A stretch of DNA of 32,545 nt, taken from contig JAGVNL010000010.1 in assembly GCA_020053275.1 (NCBI GenBank), forward strand, positions 1 to 32,545. Direction: 5' to 3'. The notes under the pieces are model-generated. The model saw only the letters and a program-made list of their open reading frames with translations. It was not told where the DNA came from and searched no databases. This DNA is from a bacterium. GTDB taxonomy: Bacteria; Patescibacteriota; Patescibacteriia; UBA9934. Below, piece by piece: positions 22,563 through 29,526 of the stretch (position 1 is the stretch's first letter; every line of letters begins with the position of its first letter). The position numbers and the translations under genes were made by a program.

Positions 22563-22591
22563 TTGATTATAGCCAGCCGGTGGGCTACAAT
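22563..22591 (+). promoter_or_regulatory. Promoter of tRNA-Ser
   Basis: TTGATT (22563-22568), 17 nt and TACAAT (22586-22591), with the predicted start about 22598 and the mature tRNA at 22602. It is divergent from the tRNA-Pro (GGG) promoter. Confidence 0.55.
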
Positions 22592-22601
22592 CCCCTCGCC
22601 T

Positions 22602-22689
22602 GGAGGGATCGCATAGCGGCCTAGTGCGCACGCTTGGAAAGCGTGTATACCGCAAGGTATCGAGAGTTCGAATCTCTCTCCCTCCGCCA
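22602..22689 (+). tRNA. tRNA-Ser (GGA)
   Basis: An 88-nt class II tRNA with encoded CCA: acceptor GGAGGGA/TCCCTCC, anticodon stem CACGC/GCGTG around TTGGAAA (anticodon GGA), a long variable arm, T arm GAGAG-TTCGAAT-CTCTC, discriminator G. All stems pair. Confidence 0.93.
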
Positions 22690-22734
22690 CCGAGCTGAGC
22701 TTTCAATATACTTTTTCATTATTTTGACTCACGA

Positions 22735-22810
<76 letters not shown>

Positions 22811-22813
22811 AAA

Positions 22814-22840
22814 AACAGGCATTTGCCTGTTTTTTTGTTG
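22814..22840 (+). terminator. Terminator of the tRNA-Ser/tRNA-Pro unit
   Basis: AAACAGGC-ATTT-GCCTGTTT with a T7 tract, 4 nt after the tRNA-Pro CCA. Confidence 0.9.
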
Positions 22841-22890
22841 GCTTGGAGAAAGTCAACTGCTTGGCTTTCGTCGGGATTTGAGCATCGCGA

Positions 22891-22926
22891 GGTATGAAGT
22901 GAGAGCTCGGCGCTCTACTTCATACC
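22891..22926. repeat. Imperfect long hairpin with GGTATGAAGT arms
   Basis: GGTATGAAGT pairs exactly with ACTTCATACC, with an inner AGAGC/GCTCT stem around a 5-nt loop and one bulged G. It lies in the 298-bp space between tRNA-Pro and the promoter-bearing gene at 23109, which otherwise holds only tRNA-like fragments and a promoter. Confidence 0.7.
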
Positions 22927-22976
22927 GAGGCGGTGCCCAGCCCGAACCTTAGTTGCGACGAGGTGAGAGGCGCGGG

Positions 22977-22989
22977 CAAATCCCGCCAG
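22977..22989 (+). repeat. 13-nt duplicate of the tRNA-Pro (CGG) 3' part
   Basis: CAAATCCCGCCAG is identical to 22790-22802 inside tRNA-Pro (CGG). A related inverted CAAATCCCG lies at about 22872-22880, and an AGCCCGA-like piece at about 22939-22945. These are scattered tRNA-derived remnants downstream of the intact gene. Confidence 0.45.
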
Positions 22990-23025
22990 TTTCTCTTGTT
23001 TTGGCCAATTTTTAAGTTCTGCACA

Positions 23026-23054
23026 TTGACAAAAGGGTTGTTTTGTGATATTTT
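23026..23054 (+). promoter_or_regulatory. Consensus promoter of the 154-aa secreted protein
   Basis: TTGACA (23026-23031), exactly 17 nt, then TATTTT (23049-23054). The leader of about 48 nt carries a terminator-like hairpin (see 23067) before AAGGAGG. Confidence 0.75.
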
Positions 23055-23066
23055 GTTCAGTCAAAC

Positions 23067-23089
23067 GGCGTCGATTAAGTCGCCTTTTT
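23067..23089 (+). promoter_or_regulatory. Terminator-like leader hairpin (possible attenuator)
   Basis: GGCG-10 nt-CGCC followed directly by TTTTT lies between promoter and SD of the same gene, about 8 nt before AAGGAGG. The stem is short (4 bp plus a possible T-A extension), so weak or conditional termination is possible, but not proven. Confidence 0.4.
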
Positions 23090-23096
23090 ACCCTCA

Positions 23097-23103
23097 AAGG
23101 AGG
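23097..23103 (+). promoter_or_regulatory. Strong Shine-Dalgarno site, AAGGAGG
   Basis: AAGGAGG with a 5-nt gap to ATG 23109, the same sequence as at 10302. Confidence 0.75.
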
Positions 23104-23108
23104 ATTTC

Positions 23109-23573
23109 ATGTTCGCTCTGCTCCCACTTCTCACCCTCGCATTCGCTGCGGAACCTGTAAACACCGAGGTACCCAAGGCCGACCTCATCTCCAACTTCCT
23201 GTTCATCAACCAGGAAGCTGAGATCCCGACCGTGACGCTCATCGGTGGCCGCGACCCCCTCACAGGAATTTGGTGCCGCCTCTACACCATCAACGGCACG
23301 CGCGACGGCATCTCGTGGCACTTCCTCGTGCCCCATGATCGCTTCATCGCCTTCTACGATGAGGTGGTCGTCACGCCGACTGCGTACTATACCTACGCCG
23401 TCGCTTCCATCCCGGATGCGAAAGTGACGGTGACCGTCGAACCAGCGAAGCTTGAGATGGAGCTTTCACGCAATATCCTCAGAACAGGATTTGTCGGTGG
23501 GAGTTACTATGTCAACCTCGACCACGGCATCAGCTGCGAGGGCAGCGCCTGCGACTCGTTGCGGGTGAAGTAG
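23109..23573 (+). CDS. Secreted unknown protein, 154 aa
   Basis: The N-terminus MFALLPLLTLAFAAEPVN is a short signal peptide with a plausible AxA cleavage after about residue 14. The mature part is rich in beta-strand-like segments (IPTVTLIGG, GISWHFLVP, VTVTVEP), and the two cysteines near the end (CEGSAC) could form a disulfide, with a third Cys at about residue 56. No family is recognised. Promoter, hairpin leader, strong SD and terminator mark it as a separate, probably well-expressed gene. Third codon positions are strongly C/G, unlike most neighbours. It overlaps antisense frames that I consider shadows. Confidence 0.7.
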   Translation: MFALLPLLTLAFAAEPVNTEVPKADLISNFLFINQEAEIPTVTLIGGRDPLTGIWCRLYTINGTRDGISWHFLVPHDRFIAFYDEVVVTPTAYYTYAVASIPDAKVTVTVEPAKLEMELSRNILRTGFVGGSYYVNLDHGISCEGSACDSLRVK

Positions 23574-23613
23574 CCAACATCACCGAGTGACACTCGCGCG
23601 TTCTGCGAGGCCA

Positions 23614-23663
23614 AGAGCAAGCCGTTCCTCGGCCTGCCAGGCCCAGGGACGCGCTCTTTGTTT
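23614..23663 (+). terminator. Probable terminator of the 154-aa gene
   Basis: AGAGC (23614-23618) can pair with GCTCT (23653-23657) around an inner GGCCTG-C-CAGGCC hairpin; TTGTTT follows. The GCTCTTT ending is the same as after the 60-aa ORF. Confidence 0.45.
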
Positions 23664-23690
23664 ACGAATGAAAACCGAACAAATCCCCCG

Positions 23691-23721
23691 CCACTTAGTG
23701 GAAGATGATTCCACTAAGTGG
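23691..23721. repeat. Perfect 13-bp inverted repeat before the 102-aa gene
   Basis: CCACTTAGTGGAA, 5-nt GATGA, then the exact complement. It lies 10 nt before a TACAAT -10 box (23732-23737) and would overlap the -35 region, an ideal operator position. Each arm contains CCACTTAGTGG, itself palindromic. Confidence 0.75.
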
Positions 23722-23731
23722 AATCAGGTGC

Positions 23732-23737
23732 TACAAT
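23732..23737 (+). promoter_or_regulatory. TACAAT -10 box of the 102-aa gene
   Basis: TACAAT 10 nt before the ATG at 23748, which would give a leaderless or near-leaderless mRNA. The expected -35 position is occupied by the right arm of the inverted repeat. Confidence 0.4.
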
Positions 23738-23747
23738 ACCTCCAGAT

Positions 23748-24056
23748 ATGGACATTGTTATTCCAAAAGTGAGTTGCCCGAACCCGACGGCTGTGCTGCG
23801 GAGTGCGGGTTATGGTTATAGCGTCGACCCGGTGACCCAGGAGGCTAGTTGGATGGTGCGGCTGACTAGCGGGCTTTACCCCCGTTTTCACCTGTATGTT
23901 GAGGAAAAAGGTGATAATGTGAGGTTTCGCTTGCATTTGGACCAGAAAAAGGCCAGTTACGGCGGCAATCACGCTCATAATGCCGAGTATGACGGCAAAC
24001 TCGTCGCTCATGAGATTACCAGAATAGAGTCCTGGATTCGTGCCGGAAACCGCTAA
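23748..24056 (+). CDS. Small conserved-looking unknown protein, 102 aa
   Basis: 102 aa from ATG 23748 (MDIVIPKVSCPNPTAVLRSAGYGY); the frame extends upstream to 23718 but that part covers the -10 box. The order is a strand-rich core with DPVTQEASWMVRLTSG and FHLYVEEKGDNVRFRLHLDQKK, then HNAEYDGKLVAHEITRIESWI. Short proteins of this type recur in CPR genomes as I remember, without a known function. No signal peptide or membrane segment. The strong dyad immediately upstream suggests it is regulated, perhaps autoregulated. Confidence 0.6.
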   Translation: MDIVIPKVSCPNPTAVLRSAGYGYSVDPVTQEASWMVRLTSGLYPRFHLYVEEKGDNVRFRLHLDQKKASYGGNHAHNAEYDGKLVAHEITRIESWIRAGNR

Positions 24057-24071
24057 TAATCGATAAGTTTT

Positions 24072-24100
24072 TTGACATTTCGCTGGATTTAGGCTATAGT
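24072..24100 (+). promoter_or_regulatory. Consensus promoter of the DEAD-box helicase gene
   Basis: TTGACA (24072-24077), exactly 17 nt and TATAGT (24095-24100). It gives a leader of about 95 nt, the longest in the window. Confidence 0.8.
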
Positions 24101-24114
24101 TACAGCCTTGATTT

Positions 24115-24197
24115 TTGCCACCGCTTAATTAATCGCGGTAGGCCTGAACCTTACGGTCGACACCTAGTTGTCATGATCATCGGTTCGATCAAGACAA
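24115..24197 (+). promoter_or_regulatory. Structured 5' leader of the helicase mRNA
   Basis: Two hairpins are visible: CC-ACCGC with GCGGT-A-GG (about 24118-24143), and TTGTC-AT-GATC with GATC-AA-GACAA (24168-24197), the latter ending 3 nt before the start codon. No Shine-Dalgarno is present. Long leaders on cold-induced DEAD-box helicase mRNAs are common, so temperature or autoregulatory control through this structure is a reasonable inference. Confidence 0.5.
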
Positions 24198-24200
24198 TTT

Positions 24201-25706
24201 ATGACCGTATTAACTTCAACCCCATCCGAGCTTAGCTCGGCTGAGGCGCCAGTTGTCGCGACCAAGAGTTTTTCAACTCTTGGTATCGCTCCCACGCTCC
24301 TCACCATTTTGACCAACGCCAAGTTCCTAGTCCCAACCCCAATTCAAGAAAAGTCTATCCCGGCCGCCATTGACGGTAAGGATATTATTGGTATCGCCCA
24401 AACTGGTACTGGTAAAACTCTCGCCTTTGGTATTCCAATGATTCAACGCCTAGCCCAGCAAAAGGGTCGTGGTTTGATTATTTTGCCGACGCGTGAACTT
24501 GCCCTACAAGTCGACGAGGCTTTGCAGCGCATTGGTAAGCCAATGGGTATGCGCACCGCCGTCTTGATTGGTGGCGAAAATATCCAAAAACAAATTCGCC
24601 AGCTGAAGGCTAAGCCCCATGTCATCATCGCCACCCCCGGCCGTTTGATCGACCACATGGAGCAGAAAACATTAACCTTGGCAGAAGTGCGCATTCTCGT
24701 ACTCGACGAAGCTGACCGCATGCTAGACATGGGTTTTGCGCCACAAATTAACCGCATTCTGGTGTCTGTGCCAAAGGAGCGACAAACCTTGCTCTTCTCG
24801 GCCACCATGCCGAACGACATCGTCGACATTGCCCGCAAGCACATGCAACTCCCAGTTCGTGTGGAAGTTGCGCCAGCTGGTACTGCCGCCGAACGCGTCG
24901 CTCAGGAAATCTTCATCGTTCGCAAGGAAGACAAGGTGCGCTTACTCGAGAAAATGTTGGCCGACTTTAAAGGCACGGTACTTGTTTTCTCACGAACCAA
25001 GCATGGTGCCAAGAAAATCTGCTCCGCGATTCACACCATGAAGCACACGGCGGCTGAAATCCACTCCAACAAGTCGCTCAACCAACGCAAGGAAGCGCTT
25101 GAAGGTTTTAAGCGCGGTAAGTATCGCGTACTAGTTGCGACCGATATTGCTGCTCGTGGTATTGATGTGACCGGTATTGGCTTGGTTGTTAACTTTGACT
25201 TGCCGGATAGTTCTGAGGATTATGTCCACCGTATTGGCCGAACTGGTCGTAACGGCTTGGAAGGTAAGGCTGTGTCCTATGCCACGCCAGACCAGCAACA
25301 GGACATTCGCGCTATTGAACGGTTGATCCGCGGAAAGTTGCCAGTTGGTAAGATGCCAACAGACTTGCCGGCTGCGCGTGCCGCAGCATATGTGCCACGA
25401 GACGAGGATTCTCGCCATGGTGGTGGTCGCGGTCGCCCTGTTCGCGGTGGGCAACGCTCTGGCAAGCCAGCCGGCCGAAGCTCTGCCTACGGTGGTGGCG
25501 CCCGAGCCAGCCAGCCGTACGGTGCTCGCCCGGCCTACGGAAGTGCCCGGCCAACCAGTGCGACACGAGACTCAACTAACGCTCGCCCAAGTTATCCAGC
25601 CCGACCAGCTCCGTCTGCTCGCCCATTGCCAACTTATCGCCGCTTAGAAACGGTGGATGAGGAAGATAGGCCAGCGTATAGGTATGAGGCTCCACGAAGG
25701 AAATAA
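24201..25706 (+). CDS. DEAD-box ATP-dependent RNA helicase
   Basis: A 501-aa RNA helicase. The motifs are in order: Q-motif PTPIQEKSIPAAIDGKDII, I AQTGTGKT, Ia PTRELALQ, Ib TPGRLID, II DEAD, III SAT, IV VLVFSRTK, V ATDIAARGIDV and VI HRIGRTGR. Residues about 390-501 form an Arg/Gly/Ala/Pro-rich tail (RGGQRSGKPAGRSSAYGG), a flexible RNA-binding extension. It resembles RhlE/CsdA-type proteins; the exact subgroup cannot be set. It unwinds structured RNA in ribosome assembly or decay. It has a consensus promoter, a structured leader and its own terminator. Confidence 0.95.
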   Translation: MTVLTSTPSELSSAEAPVVATKSFSTLGIAPTLLTILTNAKFLVPTPIQEKSIPAAIDGKDIIGIAQTGTGKTLAFGIPMIQRLAQQKGRGLIILPTRELALQVDEALQRIGKPMGMRTAVLIGGENIQKQIRQLKAKPHVIIATPGRLIDHMEQKTLTLAEVRILVLDEADRMLDMGFAPQINRILVSVPKERQTLLFSATMPNDIVDIARKHMQLPVRVEVAPAGTAAERVAQEIFIVRKEDKVRLLEKMLADFKGTVLVFSRTKHGAKKICSAIHTMKHTAAEIHSNKSLNQRKEALEGFKRGKYRVLVATDIAARGIDVTGIGLVVNFDLPDSSEDYVHRIGRTGRNGLEGKAVSYATPDQQQDIRAIERLIRGKLPVGKMPTDLPAARAAAYVPRDEDSRHGGGRGRPVRGGQRSGKPAGRSSAYGGGARASQPYGARPAYGSARPTSATRDSTNARPSYPARPAPSARPLPTYRRLETVDEEDRPAYRYEAPRRK

Positions 25707-25719
25707 TTGAGAATAGAAA

Positions 25720-25747
25720 AGAGTCTGCACAGTGCAGACTCTTTTTT
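25720..25747 (+). terminator. Helicase terminator
   Basis: AGAGTCTGCAC-A-GTGCAGACTCT, an 11-bp stem, followed by TTTTTT. Confidence 0.9.
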
Positions 25748-25759
25748 AGTTATTTGGAG

Positions 25760-25791
25760 CAACACCAGGGGGCTGAAGACCCCAGGTGTTG
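25760..25791. repeat. CAACACCAGGGG hairpin, same stem as the typA terminator
   Basis: CAACACCAGGGG pairs with CCCCAGGTGTTG (one A-A mismatch) across an 8-nt loop. The 12-nt arm is identical to that of the 13561 palindrome. It ends 4 nt from the DsbA-like stop and is probably that gene's terminator, though the T tract on the minus strand is missing. Confidence 0.65.
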
Positions 25792-25795
25792 ACTG

Positions 25796-26569
25796 TTACT
25801 TGGCGAGGGCGGCGTCGATGAGTTGGGTGAAGGTGTCGATAGGTACGGCGCCCGAAATGAGCTGACCGTCAATGAAGGTGGCTGGTGTGCCGTTGACGCC
25901 AGCGGTGCGACCAGTGGCGGCGTCGGCGTCGATGACTGATTGATATTTTTTGGTTTTCACGCAGTCGTCAAATTTGTTGCGGTTGAGCTTGAGCTGATCG
26001 GCGACTTGGCCGTAGTAGTCCGAGCTTAAGCTGTCTTGGTTGGCGTACATGATGTCTGTGAACTCCCAGAACTTGCCTTGCTCGTTGGCACATTCAGCGG
26101 CGTTGGCGGCTGGCATGGCTTCTGGGTGGAAAGACAATGGGAAGTGACGGAGGACCCAAGCTACATCGTCGCCATATTTTTCGGAAAGTTGTTGCATGGT
26201 TGGGTTATGACGACCGCAGAATGGGCATTCGTAGTCAGAGTATTCGATCATGACAACCTTTGCTTTCTTGATGTCGCCGCGGATGTGATCTGTAGCTGTT
26301 ACGGCCGCGAGCTTGCCAGCAACAACTGGTGGTGTTGGGTCTGGGTCAGTGTTGTCAGCGATGACAGTAGGAGCTGCGGCGATGACGCCACGGCTGGCAC
26401 CGTTCATAATGTCGCCACCAATGTAGGTGAGGGCAATGCCGGCCACCAAACCGAAGACGAAGATCATCTTAGGGTTACCGTCAAAAAAACCTAACTGTTG
26501 TTTGGCTTCCTCTGGAACAACTGGCTCGATGCAAGCTGGTTCTGTTACTTCAATCGTTTCGTCAGACAT
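25796..26569 (-). CDS. Membrane-anchored DsbA-like thiol oxidoreductase
   Basis: A 257-aa protein: short cytoplasmic N-terminus, one transmembrane anchor (about residues 34-51, MIFVFGLVAGIALTYIGG), a Pro/Asp linker, then a thioredoxin-fold DsbA domain with the active site ECPFC (C115, C118) and a C-terminal cis-proline context GVNGTPATFIDG. This is the DsbA/DSBA-like (thioredoxin_4) group that makes or reshuffles disulfides outside the membrane. The surface protein at 18310 and the secreted protein at 23109 are natural substrate candidates. The next gene upstream on this strand is lgt, 43 nt away. The start is in a GCATTATG context without SD. Confidence 0.9.
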   Translation of the reverse strand: MSDETIEVTEPACIEPVVPEEAKQQLGFFDGNPKMIFVFGLVAGIALTYIGGDIMNGASRGVIAAAPTVIADNTDPDPTPPVVAGKLAAVTATDHIRGDIKKAKVVMIEYSDYECPFCGRHNPTMQQLSEKYGDDVAWVLRHFPLSFHPEAMPAANAAECANEQGKFWEFTDIMYANQDSLSSDYYGQVADQLKLNRNKFDDCVKTKKYQSVIDADAATGRTAGVNGTPATFIDGQLISGAVPIDTFTQLIDAALAK

Positions 26570-26612
26570 AATGCAAAAATTAGAGTTGATAGTTGGTACA
26601 TGTTAGCATCTT

Positions 26613-27359
26613 TTATTTTTTCCGCCTCTTAGTTATCCACAGCAACCAAAGGCCGAGAATGGCCAAAATAATGCCGAGATACTGGCCTGGTGTTAGCCCA
26701 AAATAACGAACATCAGCCAATCGCCACCCATCCGTGAGCAATCTGAAGAGTCCGTACCAGAGGCTGAAGACGCCAGCGAAGGTGCCCGTTTTTGCTTTTT
26801 TGCGAGCTAACCACAGAAATACAACGGCCATCCCTGCACCGTTAAGCATTTCGTACAGCCCAAAGTCATGACGGACTACGCTGCCCGGATATTGTACACC
26901 AAGAAAGAAGTGCGTGGCAGTGCCGGGGTGATCGTGAATGAGGAAACAGCCAAGGCGACCGACAACGATACCGAATGGTAAACCAAAAATTGCTATATCC
27001 GCGTACTGCCAAACATTCACCTGACGGTGACGCAAAAACCACAGGCCGACGATGGCACAAGCAATGAGACCACCGAATATAGAAAGCCCGCCATGCCAGA
27101 TGGCGAAGATTTCTAGCGGGCTAGCTAGGTAATATTGGAAATCGTAAAACAGGACATGACCAAGGCGGCCGCCAATCATACCAGCCAGCACCATCCAGAT
27201 GGTAAGGTCGTAGATTATATGTGAACTAAGACCGCGGTGCTTGGCCAGCTTCCCTGCCATGAAGGCGGCAAATAAAAAGCCGAGGGCAACAAAGATGCCC
27301 CAGACTTGGAACGAAAATGGACCAACCATGATTGATGTCCAGGAAAAATACGGGATCAT
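26613..27359 (-). CDS. lgt: Prolipoprotein diacylglyceryl transferase Lgt
   Basis: A 248-aa integral membrane enzyme with about seven helices that transfers diacylglycerol from phosphatidylglycerol to the lipobox cysteine. Signatures are GGRLGHVLFY, IWHGGLSIFGG (the HGG motif) and IVVGRLGCFLIHDHPG, which replaces the more common GRxGNF. The length is slightly short but normal for CPR. It starts 2 nt after the previous stop (TAATTATG), so it is co-transcribed with the gatC-gatA-154-aa unit. A DnaA-box-like TTATCCACA occurs within its 3' coding end (26633-26641). The lipoprotein at 620 is one evident substrate. Confidence 0.92.
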   Translation of the reverse strand: MIPYFSWTSIMVGPFSFQVWGIFVALGFLFAAFMAGKLAKHRGLSSHIIYDLTIWMVLAGMIGGRLGHVLFYDFQYYLASPLEIFAIWHGGLSIFGGLIACAIVGLWFLRHRQVNVWQYADIAIFGLPFGIVVGRLGCFLIHDHPGTATHFFLGVQYPGSVVRHDFGLYEMLNGAGMAVVFLWLARKKAKTGTFAGVFSLWYGLFRLLTDGWRLADVRYFGLTPGQYLGIILAILGLWLLWITKRRKK

Positions 27360-27361
27360 AA

Positions 27362-27826
27362 TTACAGTGCTCCGAGGCCAATGAGAGCCGCTTTGAATGA
27401 GGCAACGGCACGCCGTGCCTCACCACGACGCAACGAATAACCAAGCTCGTGAGACAAGGTATTGCGGAGTTTATGCGCCCACCAAACATTATTCAACTTA
27501 CGATATTTTCGCTCCGCAGACTTGAGGCGCAGAGCCATTGTCTCGCCTGGAAAATGTCTCAGCTTTAGCGCTTGGTCAAGCACGGTGTCTGCCTGCATAA
27601 TTGCTAACTTGCTAGCCATGTCTTCGTTACGCGCCAGTAATGCCTCCACCTCTGTCCATGATTTTTTAATCTGCGCGCCTTCACGCCCAAAGAGCCAACG
27701 CCGGTAAACTCTACGAAGGCGATAAATTGAATACCAAACAGCGACAACTATTACTACAAAAGCAACCACCATTAAGCCGAGCTTGGTGTAGTCAATCTCA
27801 AAGTTAAATCCGAGGATATTGTTCAT
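27362..27826 (-). CDS. Small membrane-anchored helical protein, unknown
   Basis: A 154-aa protein with one N-terminal transmembrane segment (about residues 18-38, LMVVAFVVIVVAVWYSIYRL) and a basic, helical cytoplasmic domain. The pattern DQALKLRHFPGETMALRLKSAERKYRKLNN ... WWAHKLRNTLSHELGYSL resembles short helical proteins, possibly HEPN-like, found between gatA and other genes in CPR genomes, judging from memory. Function is unknown. Its start overlaps the end of gatA by 23 nt and its stop is 2 nt before lgt, so it is translationally tied to the operon. Confidence 0.65.
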   Translation of the reverse strand: MNNILGFNFEIDYTKLGLMVVAFVVIVVAVWYSIYRLRRVYRRWLFGREGAQIKKSWTEVEALLARNEDMASKLAIMQADTVLDQALKLRHFPGETMALRLKSAERKYRKLNNVWWAHKLRNTLSHELGYSLRRGEARRAVASFKAALIGLGAL

Positions 27827-29237
27827 GCCATGAGGTTAGCGACTGATAAGCTGCAGCGGCGGCCAGGGCTTGCTCGTCTTGCATGGCACCGGCCAAGAAC
27901 TGCAGACCGACCGGTAAATTGTGGGCAAAACCGCAGGGTACGGAAACGCCAGTAATGCCAGAAATGTTGGCAGCAACGGTTAGAATGTCCGCCAAGTACA
28001 TGGCGACTGGGTCGTCCAGTTTCTCGCCGATCGTCCAAGCTACACCTGGAGTTGTGGGGCAAGCAATGACATCTACGCGCTGAAACGCGTCGTCAAATTC
28101 TTGACGGATGGCGGTTCGTACGGCTAGGGCTTTTTTGTAGTAGGAGTCGTAATAACCGGCAGATAAGATGAAGGTGCCGAGTATTATGCGGCGCTTGGCC
28201 TCGGCGCCAAAACCATCTCCGCGAGCGTTAAAATAACTTTCTTCAAGGTTGCCTGTGGCGCGCGTTCCGTAACGCAAACCGTCGTAGCGACCAAGATTGC
28301 TAGCAGCCTCGGCTGGCTGGATTATGTAATATGTTGGCAAGGCGTAGGGCTGCAAGGGTAAACTTAAATCGATTATCTCAGCGCCGTGCTGACGCATTAG
28401 ATCTATCGCTTCGTTGACGCGAGCTCGCACTTCACCATCCATGCCGTCAATGAAATATTCTTTTGGTACGCCAACACGCAGGCCAACAAAGGACGAAGGA
28501 CATGGGAGACCCCTTCCATCAACCGAGGTCGCATCTCGTTCGTCGCGGCCGCCGATAATTGATAAGGCGAGGGCGGCGTCGTTTGCGGTGTGGGCGAAGG
28601 TGCCGACTTGATCGAGGCTCGAGCCGAGGGCGATTATGCCGTAGCGCGAAACACGGCCGTAGCTAGGCTTGGTACCAACAATGCCGCAGAGCGCTGCTGG
28701 CTGACGAACCGAGCCACCAGTTTCTGAACCAAGGGCGATTGGTACGAAGCCAGCCGCTACCGCCACGCATGAGCCGCTCGAGGAACCGCCCGGTGTCTTG
28801 GTTAAATCCCATGGATTATGCGTTTTTTGCCAAGCTGATGATTCGCCAGACGAACCCATAGCGAATTCGTCCATGTTCGTGCGACCGATGATGATAGCAC
28901 CGGCGTTGATGAGGCGCTCGACAACCGTTGCGGTATAGGCAGCGGTATGGTTGGCAAGAATTTTTGAGCAGGCGGTGGCTGTGTGGCCAGCGTAGAGCAT
29001 GTTGTCTTTGATAGCGACGGGAACACCAGCCAGCGGCGGCAAAGCTGCCCCGTTTTTAACGAGAGCGTCGATGACTGCTGCTTGCGCTAAGGCGTCGGCG
29101 TCAAAAGTTTCGAGGAAGGCAAGGGTGGCGCTATCACGAGCGTGAATATCAGCGAGGGTATCGGTAACGATTTGAGTGGCTGTTGATTTGCCACTCTTTA
29201 TGGCGTCGACGATAGATGAGATGGTAGAGAATTGCAT
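27804..29237 (-). CDS. gatA: Glutamyl/aspartyl-tRNA amidotransferase subunit A
   Basis: A 477-aa amidase-signature enzyme, the glutaminase subunit of GatCAB, which amidates Glu-tRNA(Gln) or Asp-tRNA(Asn). The catalytic triad is complete: K77 in VAIKDNM, cis-Ser S152 in TPGGSSSGSC, nucleophile S176 in GSETGGSVRQPA. Length and motif spacing agree with S. aureus GatA. gatC precedes it with a 2-nt gap (TAATTATG) and a small membrane gene overlaps its end. gatB is not in the window and must lie elsewhere. Confidence 0.96.
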   Translation of the reverse strand: MQFSTISSIVDAIKSGKSTATQIVTDTLADIHARDSATLAFLETFDADALAQAAVIDALVKNGAALPPLAGVPVAIKDNMLYAGHTATACSKILANHTAAYTATVVERLINAGAIIIGRTNMDEFAMGSSGESSAWQKTHNPWDLTKTPGGSSSGSCVAVAAGFVPIALGSETGGSVRQPAALCGIVGTKPSYGRVSRYGIIALGSSLDQVGTFAHTANDAALALSIIGGRDERDATSVDGRGLPCPSSFVGLRVGVPKEYFIDGMDGEVRARVNEAIDLMRQHGAEIIDLSLPLQPYALPTYYIIQPAEAASNLGRYDGLRYGTRATGNLEESYFNARGDGFGAEAKRRIILGTFILSAGYYDSYYKKALAVRTAIRQEFDDAFQRVDVIACPTTPGVAWTIGEKLDDPVAMYLADILTVAANISGITGVSVPCGFAHNLPVGLQFLAGAMQDEQALAAAAAYQSLTSWHEQYPRI

Positions 29238-29239
29238 AA

Positions 29240-29524
29240 TTATTCGAAGACGGCTGGGACTTGCAACGCACCGGCAGCGCTAACTGGAAAGGCGTTAATG
29301 AGCGCGCTATGCTCGGCAGGCGGTACGGGTTGAGCTTCGTCAAAGCGGAAGACATTTACAGCGTCGGTAAAATACGCTTTGGTATTTATTTTTGAAGTGT
29401 CGACTTCCTGTAGACGGCTGACATATTCAAGAATTGCCGGCAGCTGATCTGCGAGCTTGTTCTTTTCCTCGTCTGTTAGCTGCAAACGGGCAAGCTTGGC
29501 TGTGTGGTTGATATCGATTATCAT
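29240..29524 (-). CDS. gatC: Glutamyl/aspartyl-tRNA amidotransferase subunit C
   Basis: A 94-aa protein of typical GatC length, the strap-like subunit that binds GatA and GatB. Recognisable features are the start MIIDINHTAKLARLQLTDEEK, a mid EYVSRLQEVDTS and the C-terminal part with VFRFDEAQPV. It begins 2 nt after the KilA-N stop and ends 2 nt before gatA, both times in a TAATTATG context. Function is deduced from homology and neighbour. Confidence 0.92.
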   Translation of the reverse strand: MIIDINHTAKLARLQLTDEEKNKLADQLPAILEYVSRLQEVDTSKINTKAYFTDAVNVFRFDEAQPVPPAEHSALINAFPVSAAGALQVPAVFE

Positions 29525-29526
29525 AA

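Noticed and set aside
22521-22706. Minus-strand ORF ending in a REIRTLDTLRYTRF-like sequence
   Set aside because: It is the antisense of the tRNA-Ser gene, a common spurious ORF.
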